Below are positions 17,536 through 25,397 of a DNA stretch of 64,000 bases, one piece after another; position 1 is the first letter of the stretch; every line of letters starts with the position of its first letter. Origin of the DNA: DATLGB01 sp964242305. GTDB taxonomy: Bacteria > Actinomycetota > Thermoleophilia > Solirubrobacterales > Solirubrobacteraceae. The notes beneath the pieces were generated by a model. That model was not told the origin of the DNA and ran no database searches. It was given only the letters and a program-made list of their open reading frames with translations. Where the stretch lies: assembly GCA_964242305.1 (NCBI GenBank), contig CAXTBB010000012.1, positions 1 to 64,000 of the forward strand, given 5' to 3'. Both the position numbers and the translations under genes were made by a program.

Positions 17536-19265
17536 GGGATCTCCGCGTGCACGATGGTTCCCGCCCGGGGGCCGTTCCCGACGACGAGCCGGCCGTCGAT
17601 CGCGGAGACGCGGTCGGCGAGTCCGCGCAGCCCCGAGCCTCGCCTGGGATCGGCGCCGCCGATGCCGTCGTCGCGGATCTCCACGACGAGCGACCGATCC
17701 TGGCGGACGATCTCGACTTCGGCGTGCGACGCGCAGGCGTAGCGCGCGACGTTGGTGAGCGCCTCGGCAACGACGAAGTAGACGGCTGACTCGATCGGCG
17801 CGGCGAGCCGCTCCTGCGGAACCGCAGCGATCTCGACCGGGATCTGCGATCGCCCCGCGAGCGCGTCGACGGCCGCTCCGAGACCGCGGTCGGAGAGCAC
17901 GGCCGGATGGAGCCCGCGCGCGAGCTCGCGGAGCTCGGCGGTCGCGTCGGTCAGCTCCTCGATGGCCGTGTCGGCCGTGCGCTGCAGGACATCGAGGTCG
18001 CCGCTGTTCCGGGCCAGCTTGAGGTTCAGCGCGAGCGTCACGAGGCGCTGCTGGGCGCCGTCGTGAAGGTCGCGTTCGAGCCGGCGTCGCTCGTCGTCGG
18101 CCGCGCGCACGATGCGGGCCCGCGACGCCCGCAGCTCCTCGATGCGTGCTCGCAGATCAGCGCTCAGGCGCTCGTTCTCGAGTGTCAACGCCGCCGCGCC
18201 TCCCACCGCCCGGACCAGATCGCGCTCCTCGGCGAGCGTGACGTCGTGGATCACGAGCGCGAGGGGCTCGCCACCCCGCTCGATCGGGGTGGCGACGCGG
18301 CCCGAGTCCGGCGCGGGCAGCGCGGCACGCTGACCGTCGGCGTCGACGTAGACCTGCGTCTGCGGGATCCAGTACGCCAGCGCAAGCGAGCTGTCGCCCA
18401 GCGCAGCGGCGAGCGACTCGCGCAGCGACTCACGCGGCTCCGCTGTCCGCCCGAGCGCCTCGACCAGCTCGGCCACCGCCGTCGCGCGCGAGAGTCGCCC
18501 CCGGATCAGTCCGAGCAGGAACGCGTAGGGGACGGTGACGAACGTGCCGTACGCCCCGAAGAGCAGCACGCGCGCGCCGGTGCCCCCGATGATGGCCGAG
18601 GCGTACAGGCAGCCGAACGCCGCGAGCGTGGCGGCGCCGGCGTAGACGAGCGGGCCGTAGACGTCGCGCCGCTGCGAGCCGCGACCCCTGCGGACGAGCT
18701 CGATCGCGACGAGGACGATGACGGTCACGGCGACCAGTCGCACCGCCTGCTCACCGACCTCGGCGAGCCGGCTGTCGGCGGTGATGAGCAGCGGATTGCG
18801 CGGGCACCCGTCGCACACGGAGTCCCTGGCGGTGTCGGAGACGAGGAAGCCCGGAAGCTGGAACAGCGTCGCGTTCAGGTAGCCGACGCCGACCAGGAGC
18901 CGGTGGTAGCGCGACTGGAGCCGCCCGTCCGGCACGGCGAGGACGAGGTGAACCAGGGCCGCGACCGGGAGTGGCTCGGTGAACTGCCCGACGGTGAACG
19001 CGACGGTGTTGTCGGAGAACCCGAGGGCCGAGAGGAACCACAGGAAGCCCACCCAGGTCATCAGCGCGCCGCTGCGGTTGTCGGGTCGCCGCCACCATGC
19101 GTAGAGCCCGGTCCCGGTGAACGAGCCGCCGAGCGCCGCGTTGAGGCCCGCCCACGCCCCGCGGTCCGACATGTGCTGGCTCGTGAGGATGATCCCCGCC
19201 GACGCGAGTCCCATCAGCAGCCCGAGCGCGGCCAGTGCGACGAGCGCGCGGCCAAGAGACCTCAT
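17523..19265 (-). CDS. Membrane sensor histidine kinase, HisKA_3/NarL type
   Basis: 580-residue kinase. The N-terminal half has many TM segments (SLGRALVALAALGLLMGLAS onward to about residue 260). A linker/GAF-like region is followed by a coiled stretch leading to the HisKA_3 box (EERRRLERDLHDGAQQR-type; phospho-acceptor H401). The C-terminal HATPase_c domain has the N-box in EALTNVARYA, the G1 box in IRDDGIGGADPRRGSGL and a GLADRVSAIDGRL motif. The frame is open further upstream, but that extension lacks sense and ATG 19265 puts a basic residue pair before TM1. It partners with the overlapping LuxR-type regulator. Confidence 0.92.
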   Translation of the reverse strand: MRSLGRALVALAALGLLMGLASAGIILTSQHMSDRGAWAGLNAALGGSFTGTGLYAWWRRPDNRSGALMTWVGFLWFLSALGFSDNTVAFTVGQFTEPLPVAALVHLVLAVPDGRLQSRYHRLLVGVGYLNATLFQLPGFLVSDTARDSVCDGCPRNPLLITADSRLAEVGEQAVRLVAVTVIVLVAIELVRRGRGSQRRDVYGPLVYAGAATLAAFGCLYASAIIGGTGARVLLFGAYGTFVTVPYAFLLGLIRGRLSRATAVAELVEALGRTAEPRESLRESLAAALGDSSLALAYWIPQTQVYVDADGQRAALPAPDSGRVATPIERGGEPLALVIHDVTLAEERDLVRAVGGAAALTLENERLSADLRARIEELRASRARIVRAADDERRRLERDLHDGAQQRLVTLALNLKLARNSGDLDVLQRTADTAIEELTDATAELRELARGLHPAVLSDRGLGAAVDALAGRSQIPVEIAAVPQERLAAPIESAVYFVVAEALTNVARYACASHAEVEIVRQDRSLVVEIRDDGIGGADPRRGSGLRGLADRVSAIDGRLVVGNGPRAGTIVHAEIPCAP

Positions 19266-19534
19266 GGCCCGGAACCCTCCCACAGCCCGCCACGTGTCGC
19301 AATGGCGCACCCCGCTCGACCTGCAACCAAAGGCTGAACAAGCGCATCCGCAGTAGCGGTCCGGCGTCGTCGCCACATAGGTGGTGTAGACCCGGTGTCT
19401 TCCAGCGCGTCCCTGAGATCGGAGAGCACGTCGCGGTGCTGGCTCACACGCCGTCATCCAACCGCAGCCCGCGAGCGTTCGTCCGCGGCGGCTCGTACCG
19501 TGCCCCCGTGTCCGGTAGCGACGCATACACGTCT

Positions 19535-19541
19535 AAGGAGG
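19535..19541 (+). promoter_or_regulatory. Strong Shine-Dalgarno AAGGAGG
   Basis: AAGGAGG ends 5 nt before ATG 19547. It fixes the start of the VOC protein despite a longer open frame upstream. Confidence 0.8.
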
Positions 19542-19546
19542 CAGTG

Positions 19547-19906
19547 ATGGCAGCGGTGAAGGGGCTTGATTTCCTGGGGATCCCGTCGCAGGACGCCGAT
19601 CGCGCGCGGGCCTTCTACCGCGACGTGCTCGGGATGCGGCCCGACGACAGGGCCGAGTACGAGCAGTGGGCGGGGGACACGTGCTTCGGCATCTGGGAGC
19701 CAGAGAAGCAGGGCATGGAGTTCGTCGCCCAGCAGGGCAACCCGTGGCCGTTGGGTGTCGACGACGTCCACGCCGCCCGCAAGGAGCTCGAGGGCAAGGG
19801 CGTCACGTTCTTCGGCGAGACGCTCGACACCGGCGTCTGTCACATGGCGTTCTTCGCCGACCCGGACGGGAACGCGCTGATGCTGCACCACCGCTACGCG
19901 GACTGA
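19547..19906 (+). CDS. VOC (glyoxalase/dioxygenase fold) family protein
   Basis: 119-residue protein of the vicinal-oxygen-chelate fold: LDFLGIPSQDADRARAFYRDVLGMRP at the start, two betaalphabetabetabeta modules, and the terminal FADPDGNALMLHHRY. Members include glyoxalase I, fosfomycin-resistance proteins and extradiol dioxygenases; which applies here is not visible. Candidate metal ligands include Glu in MEFVAQ and His in VCHMAFF. The start is set by an AAGGAGG Shine-Dalgarno 5 nt upstream. It is immediately followed (stop TGA then ATG, no gap) by a small membrane protein. Confidence 0.88.
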   Translation: MAAVKGLDFLGIPSQDADRARAFYRDVLGMRPDDRAEYEQWAGDTCFGIWEPEKQGMEFVAQQGNPWPLGVDDVHAARKELEGKGVTFFGETLDTGVCHMAFFADPDGNALMLHHRYAD

Positions 19907-20221
19907 ATGCGGATTGCGTCGACGGCACTGCCGGTCGCGATCCTGGTCGCCGTCGTCTGCCTGCTGATCACCCCGGCACGACACTGGACGCAGGACCTGG
20001 CCACGTGCCGCAACGGCGACCGTGTCAAGCCGACCACGGTGGTCGCGAAGGACGGCCGGACGGCGGAGGACTTCGCCTTCGTGTGCCGCAAGGTCACCGG
20101 GCCGATCGGCATCGCGCAGTCGAGCGCGACGCTCGGCGGGATCGGCGTCAGCCTGGTGCTGGGTCTCCTCGCCGGGGCCCTGCTCGGTGGGCTTCTCGCC
20201 CTCCGGCACCGAACCAGCTGA
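19907..20221 (+). CDS. Small two-TM membrane protein
   Basis: 104-residue protein that begins directly after the VOC stop codon. A first TM segment or signal anchor (about residues 6-22) and a second at about 77-98 (GVSLVLGLLAGALLGGLLAL) flank a roughly 50-residue extracytoplasmic loop with two cysteines (ATCRNGD, FVCRKV) that could form a disulfide. No family is recognised. Its last 74 bases overlap the end of the convergent APC permease gene, so one of the two C-termini might be annotated too long, but both frames look coherent. Confidence 0.6.
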   Translation: MRIASTALPVAILVAVVCLLITPARHWTQDLATCRNGDRVKPTTVVAKDGRTAEDFAFVCRKVTGPIGIAQSSATLGGIGVSLVLGLLAGALLGGLLALRHRTS

Positions 20222-21518
20222 TCGCGAAGAGGATCGCGCCGATGGCGAGCAGGAACAGCGCGCGGACGGCGATGCGGCCCTCCGTCTCGAAGACCATCAG
20301 CGCCAGCGACACGACGGCGCCGATCACCGGGATCGCCGACGGCGCGGCGAAGTGGCGGTGCTCGACGGCGTCGCGGCGCAGGACGAGCACGGCCACGTTG
20401 ACGACGATAAAGACGCCGAGCAGCAGGAAGACGGTCATGTCGGCGAGGTCGCCCAGGTCGCCGGTGGAGACAAGGACCATGGCCAGCGCGGTGGTGGCCA
20501 GGATCGCCACCCACGGTGTGTGCCGGCCGCCGTGCACACGGCCGAGGATGCCCGGCAGGATGCGCTCGTTGCTCATCCCGTAGAGCAGCCGCGACGCCAT
20601 CACCATGTTGATCAGCGCGCCGTTGGCCAGCGCGAACAGGGCGATCGCGCTGAAGATCTTCGGGTCGACGCTCAGCGGACCGGTCTTGGCGACCTCGATC
20701 AAGGGACCGCTCGAGCCGGTCAGCGTGTCCGTGGGGACGGCCATGGAGGCGAGCACGGTGACGGCGACGTAGATCACGCCGGCCACCGCGAGGCCGCCGA
20801 ACAGCGCGAACGGGTAGTTGCGGCCAGGCTCCTTGGTCTCCTCGGCGACGTTGACGGAGTCCTCGAACCCGATCAGCGCGTAGAACGCCAGCCCGGCCCC
20901 GCCGACCATCGCGCCGACCACGCTCTCGTCGGCCTTGAAGTCGAGCGCGCGGCCGGCGTCCGCTCCCGTCGCCCCGTCGAACACCGCGGCCGCGGCGATC
21001 AGGCAGATGAGCAGCAGGCCGCCGAACTCGATGGTCGTCAGGACGAGGTTCAGCTTCACCGACTCGGAGATGCCGCGGAAGTTGATGGCAGCCACGACCA
21101 GGAGGAAGACGATCGCGGTCAGCACGATCGGGATGTCCACGAACACCTTGAGGTAGTCGCCGCCGAAGCCGCGCGCCAGCGTGCTCGCCGACGTGACCCC
21201 GCTCGCCATCACCGCGAAGGCGACCATGAAGGAGACGAACGGCTGGCGGAACGCGCGGTTGACGTACAGCGCCGCGCCGGCGGCCTGCGGGTACTTGGTG
21301 ACGAGCTCGGCGTAGGCGAAGGCGGTGAAGACGGCGAGGGCCAACGCAAGGACGAACGCCGTCCAGATCGCGCCGCCCGTCTCCGCTCCCACCTCGCCGA
21401 CCAGCGCGTAGATGCCGGCACCGAGCACGTCGCCGACGATGAACACCAGCAGGGTCTTGCGCCCGATGACCCGCTTGAGCTCGGAGTCGGGGGTCGGCGC
21501 ATCGAGGACGGCGGCCAT
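20148..21518 (-). CDS. APC-family amino acid permease
   Basis: 456-residue permease with about 12 TM segments. The first helix carries the family hallmark (LLVFIVGDVLGAGIYALVGEV), and later segments such as ALIGFEDSVNVAEETKEPGRN and YGMSNERILP are typical of amino acid/polyamine/organocation (CAT/YfnA-like) transporters. It would import amino acids by proton symport; the substrate cannot be read. It is divergent from cysK across 44 bp, and its 3' end overlaps the small membrane gene by 74 nt. The C-terminal 20 residues are polar and end without a recognised motif. Confidence 0.92.
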   Translation of the reverse strand: MAAVLDAPTPDSELKRVIGRKTLLVFIVGDVLGAGIYALVGEVGAETGGAIWTAFVLALALAVFTAFAYAELVTKYPQAAGAALYVNRAFRQPFVSFMVAFAVMASGVTSASTLARGFGGDYLKVFVDIPIVLTAIVFLLVVAAINFRGISESVKLNLVLTTIEFGGLLLICLIAAAAVFDGATGADAGRALDFKADESVVGAMVGGAGLAFYALIGFEDSVNVAEETKEPGRNYPFALFGGLAVAGVIYVAVTVLASMAVPTDTLTGSSGPLIEVAKTGPLSVDPKIFSAIALFALANGALINMVMASRLLYGMSNERILPGILGRVHGGRHTPWVAILATTALAMVLVSTGDLGDLADMTVFLLLGVFIVVNVAVLVLRRDAVEHRHFAAPSAIPVIGAVVSLALMVFETEGRIAVRALFLLAIGAILFAISWFGAGGREAHRAGPRRGDPAPG

Positions 21519-21548
21519 GATGGCCCCGTACCCGGGGTGGCTGGTCGG

Positions 21549-21554
21549 TAGCCT
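21549..21554 (+). promoter_or_regulatory. Candidate -10 hexamer TAGCCT before cysK
   Basis: TAGCCT ends 8 nt before the cysK ATG at 21563, inside the 44-bp divergent gap. Confidence 0.4.
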
Positions 21555-21562
21555 GAACTCGA

Positions 21563-22499
<937 letters not shown>

Positions 22500-22510
<11 letters not shown>

Positions 22511-22706
22511 GCTCGACATCCGCGCGCTGCGCTGCCCGCTGACCTGGGTGCGGACGAAGCTGACGCTGGAGGGGATGGCGACGGGGGAGGAGCTGATCGT
22601 GCGCTGCTCGGCCGGCGAGGCGCTCGAGAACGTGCCGCGCTCGGCGCGCGAGGCAGGGCACTCCGTCACCGTCGACGGCGATCTCGTCAGGATCGTGCAC
22701 GGATGA
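22500..22706 (+). CDS. TusA/SirA-like sulfur-carrier protein with altered CPxP motif
   Basis: 68-residue protein, TTG start, overlapping cysK by 11 nt and the next gene by 4 nt. It matches the TusA fold from LDIRALRCPLTWVRTKLTLE through GEELIVRCSAGEALENVPRSA to VTVDGD. The sulfur-accepting cysteine is present (C12), but the usual CPxP motif reads CPLT, so the second proline is replaced by Thr. TusA proteins relay persulfide sulfur. Its place between cysK and an E1-like enzyme suggests sulfur delivery to cysteine or another thio-product. There is no C-terminal GlyGly, so it is not a ThiS/CysO-type carrier. Confidence 0.8.
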
Positions 22707-23524
22707 GCTCGAGCCGGCGCAACCTGTTCCGCAGCGCCGCCCGCGGCGCCGCCAAGGTCGCCGTGGAGAACGTCAACGTCCCGCTGCCCGAGCCGGAGTT
22801 CGATCTCGCCCGCTACAGCCGCCAGTTCGTCCTCGACGGCTGGGGGGCGGCCCAGCAGCGCCGGCTGAGAGACGCCAGCGTGCTCGTCGTCGGCGCGGGC
22901 GCCCTTGGCTCCCCGGTCGGCGCCTATCTGGCCGGCGCCGGCGTCGGCCGGATCGGCGTGCTCGACCACGACCGCGTCGAGGTCTCCAACCTGCACCGCC
23001 AGTTCCTGCACGCGACGCCGGAGGTCGGCTTCCCCAAGGCCCACTCGGCGGTCGCCAAGCTGCAGGTGCTCAACCCCGAGGTGATGGTCGAGCCCTACCG
23101 CGTGCGCCTGGACGCCGACAACGTCGAGGGGCTCGTCCTCGGCCACGATCTGGTCGTCGACTGCTCGGACTCGTTCGCCACGCGCTACCTCGTCAACGGC
23201 AGCTGCTGCCAGAGCGGGACGCGGCTCGTCGAGGGCGGGGTGCTCGGCCTCGCCGGGATGGTGATGGCGATCCGGCCGGGGGTGACCGCCTGCTACCGCT
23301 GCGCGTTCCCAGCGGCGCCGCCCAACCCCGCCACGTGCGCGTCGGAGGGCGTGCTCGGCCCCGCGGCGGGCGTCATCGGCTCCCTGATGGCGCTGGAGGC
23401 GATCAAGCTCCTCGCCGAGCTGCCCGACCAACTCACGGACGCGTTCCTGCAGGTCGACGTGGCCCGTCACGAGTACCTGCGGGTCGCAACCTCGCGCCGG
23501 GACGACTGCCCCGACTGCGCCTAG
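22703..23524 (+). CDS. ThiF/MoeB/HesA-family adenylyltransferase (E1-like)
   Basis: 273-residue ATP-dependent activating enzyme. After a basic 40-residue N-terminus, RYSRQFVLDGWG and VLVVGAGALGSPVGAYL form the Rossmann ATP site, and VSNLHRQFLH and DCSDSFATRYLVN are family landmarks. The active-site cysteine is in ATCASEGVLGP. Zinc is probably bound by CYRC and the terminal CPDC pair (C269/C272). There is no C-terminal rhodanese domain, unlike MoeZ. It overlaps the TusA-like gene (ATGA) and would activate a carrier-protein C-terminus; the carrier is not in this operon. Target (cysteine, thiamin or molybdopterin) is undecided. Confidence 0.87.
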   Translation: MSSSRRNLFRSAARGAAKVAVENVNVPLPEPEFDLARYSRQFVLDGWGAAQQRRLRDASVLVVGAGALGSPVGAYLAGAGVGRIGVLDHDRVEVSNLHRQFLHATPEVGFPKAHSAVAKLQVLNPEVMVEPYRVRLDADNVEGLVLGHDLVVDCSDSFATRYLVNGSCCQSGTRLVEGGVLGLAGMVMAIRPGVTACYRCAFPAAPPNPATCASEGVLGPAAGVIGSLMALEAIKLLAELPDQLTDAFLQVDVARHEYLRVATSRRDDCPDCA

Positions 23525-23580
23525 GGGTGGCGAGGCCCATCGCTTGCGCCCTCGCCGGCCGAGGCGGGCCCCCGAGCGAT

Positions 23581-23586
23581 TAGCCT
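23581..23586 (+). promoter_or_regulatory. Candidate -10 hexamer TAGCCT before cysE
   Basis: TAGCCT ends 7 nt before GTG 23594. It suggests cysE has its own promoter in addition to read-through from cysK. Confidence 0.4.
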
Positions 23587-23593
23587 GACCGAT

Positions 23594-24310
23594 GTGCTGG
23601 GCATCGTCACCGACGTCTTCCGGGACCTGCGCGCCGCCCGCGACCGCGACCCCGCCGCCCGCGGCGTCACCACCCCGGGGATCCTGCTCACCTGGCCGGG
23701 CGTCCACGCGCTCGTCGCGCACCGCGTCGCCCACCGGCTCGACGCGATCGGCGTCCCCGTCGTCCCCCGCGTCATCGCCGGCAGCGCCCGCACGCTGACC
23801 GGGGTCGAGATCCACCCGGCCGCCGACGTCGGCCCCGGCCTGTTCATCGACCACGGCAGCGGCGTCGTGATCGGGGAGACCGCCGAGATCGGCGAGAACG
23901 TCACCATCTACCAGGGCGTCACCCTCGGTGGCACCGGCTTCGCGTCCGGCAAGCGCCACCCGACCGTCGAGAGCAACGTGACGATCGGCTCCGGGGCCAA
24001 GCTGCTCGGCCCGATCGTGGTCGGGCACGGCTCCAAGATCGGCGCCAACGCCGTCGTCATCCACGACGTCCCGCCGAACTCGACGGTGGTCGGCAACCCC
24101 GGCCATCCCGTGCGCGTGGAGGGTCGCCGCCCCGAGGGTCCCGACGCCGACTGGGTCCACCTGCCGGACCCGATCGCCGACGCGCTCAAGGGCCTGTCGG
24201 CGCGGATCGCCGACCTCGAGCATCGCATCCCGCGCGACGAGGGCGACACCGCCCCGGGCGAGGTGCTCCCCCTGCGGCCCCGTCGCGGGCCGAATCCAGC
24301 CGGCGGATGA
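23594..24310 (+). CDS. cysE: Serine O-acetyltransferase
   Basis: 238-residue left-handed beta-helix acetyltransferase making O-acetylserine from serine and acetyl-CoA, the substrate of CysK. Hexapeptide repeats run through LFIDHGSGVVIGETAEIGEN and NVTIGSGAKLLGPIVVGHGS; the catalytic His lies in IDHGSG. It is the shorter form seen in Gram-positives. The C-terminal 60 residues are Pro/Arg-rich, with a predicted helix (ADALKGLSARIADLEHRI). GTG start is supported by a TAGCCT hexamer. Its end overlaps the cation exchanger by 4 nt. Confidence 0.94.
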   Translation: MLGIVTDVFRDLRAARDRDPAARGVTTPGILLTWPGVHALVAHRVAHRLDAIGVPVVPRVIAGSARTLTGVEIHPAADVGPGLFIDHGSGVVIGETAEIGENVTIYQGVTLGGTGFASGKRHPTVESNVTIGSGAKLLGPIVVGHGSKIGANAVVIHDVPPNSTVVGNPGHPVRVEGRRPEGPDADWVHLPDPIADALKGLSARIADLEHRIPRDEGDTAPGEVLPLRPRRGPNPAGG

Positions 24311-25290
24311 CCGTCCTCCTGCTGGCGGCGGCGTTTCTGCTGATCGTCGCCGGCGCGGGACTGTTCACCAACGCGGTCGAATGGCTGGGCAACCGGCTCG
24401 ACATGGACGAGGGCGGCACCGGCAGCATCCTCGCGGCCGTCGGGACGGCACTGCCCGAGTCGACCATCCCCGTCATCGCCGTCCTGGCGGGCTCCGAGGG
24501 TCAGAGCGTCGCGATCGGCTCGATCATCGGGGCGCCGTTCATGCTGGCCACGATCGCGATGCTGCTGATCGCCATCTCGGCGGTGATCTTCCACGAGCAC
24601 CGCGGCGGTCCGGAGGTCGAGGCGGACGGGGGCGCCGTGCGGCGCGACCTGTTCTTCTTCTTCCCGAGCTTCGCGGCGGGCATCGTGCTCGGGCAGATCG
24701 ACTCGAAGCCGCTCCACATCGCCGGCGCGGTGGTCCTGATCGGCGTCTACATCTTCTACGTGCGCCTGACGCTGAAGGGCGGCGAGGGGTCGGGCGAGGA
24801 GGACGAGCTGGACTCGCTGTACTTCGACACGTCCAAGCAGGACCCGCCGTCGACGTTCCAGATCGTGCTGCAGGGCCTCGTCGCGCTGGCGTGCATCATC
24901 GGCGGCGCCGAGCTGTTCGTGCAGGAGATCAAGAAGGTCTCCGAGGACATCGGCGTCGACCCGCTCGTGCTCTCGCTGATCATCGCCCCGCTGGCCACCG
25001 AGCTGCCCGAGAAGATCAACTCGGTGATCTGGATGAAGGCGGGCAAGGACCGGCTCGCGGTCGGCAACGTGACCGGCGCGCTCGCGTTCCAGTCCACCAT
25101 CCCGGTCGCCTTCGGCCTCGCCATCACCGACTGGTACCTCAACAAGTTCGCGACCGCGGCGGGCGTGATCGCGCTGCTCGGCGCCGCGCTCGCCTACTGG
25201 CGGCTGGAGGCCGGCACCATGGGCCACCGGGCCGCGATCGCCTGGGCCGCGCTCTTCCTGTCCCTGATCGTCTTCGTCATCGTCGGCTGA
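24307..25290 (+). CDS. Sodium/calcium exchanger family membrane protein
   Basis: 327-residue protein with about 10-11 TM segments and the two alpha-repeats of the CaCA superfamily: GTALPESTIPVIAVLAGSEG in the first half and PLATELPEKINSVIWMKAG in the second, each with the acidic residue used in cation binding. A charged cytoplasmic loop (GGEGSGEEDELDSL) separates the halves. It would exchange Ca2+ or other cations against H+/Na+. ATGA overlap with cysE implies co-translation, although a link to cysteine synthesis is not obvious. Confidence 0.88.
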   Translation: MTVLLLAAAFLLIVAGAGLFTNAVEWLGNRLDMDEGGTGSILAAVGTALPESTIPVIAVLAGSEGQSVAIGSIIGAPFMLATIAMLLIAISAVIFHEHRGGPEVEADGGAVRRDLFFFFPSFAAGIVLGQIDSKPLHIAGAVVLIGVYIFYVRLTLKGGEGSGEEDELDSLYFDTSKQDPPSTFQIVLQGLVALACIIGGAELFVQEIKKVSEDIGVDPLVLSLIIAPLATELPEKINSVIWMKAGKDRLAVGNVTGALAFQSTIPVAFGLAITDWYLNKFATAAGVIALLGAALAYWRLEAGTMGHRAAIAWAALFLSLIVFVIVG

Positions 25291-25382
25291 AGGACGCGCG
25301 CGGCGGGTGAACCGGTCGAACGGCTCGTCTGGGGAGCCCTTCGACGCTTCGACCGCCGGCGGTGCCCATCCGACGCCGCCGG

Positions 25383-25388
25383 TAGCGT
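25383..25388 (+). promoter_or_regulatory. Candidate -10 hexamer TAGCGT before pcrA
   Basis: TAGCGT ends 9 nt before ATG 25398 but only 3 nt before the in-frame GTG 25392. It favours the ATG. Confidence 0.38.
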
Positions 25389-25397
25389 GGAGTGCGG

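Noticed and set aside
17907..19337. 476-codon plus-strand frame opposite the histidine kinase.
   Set aside because: Low-complexity Arg/Glu/Gly peptide; the minus-strand kinase has clear HisKA_3 and ATPase motifs.
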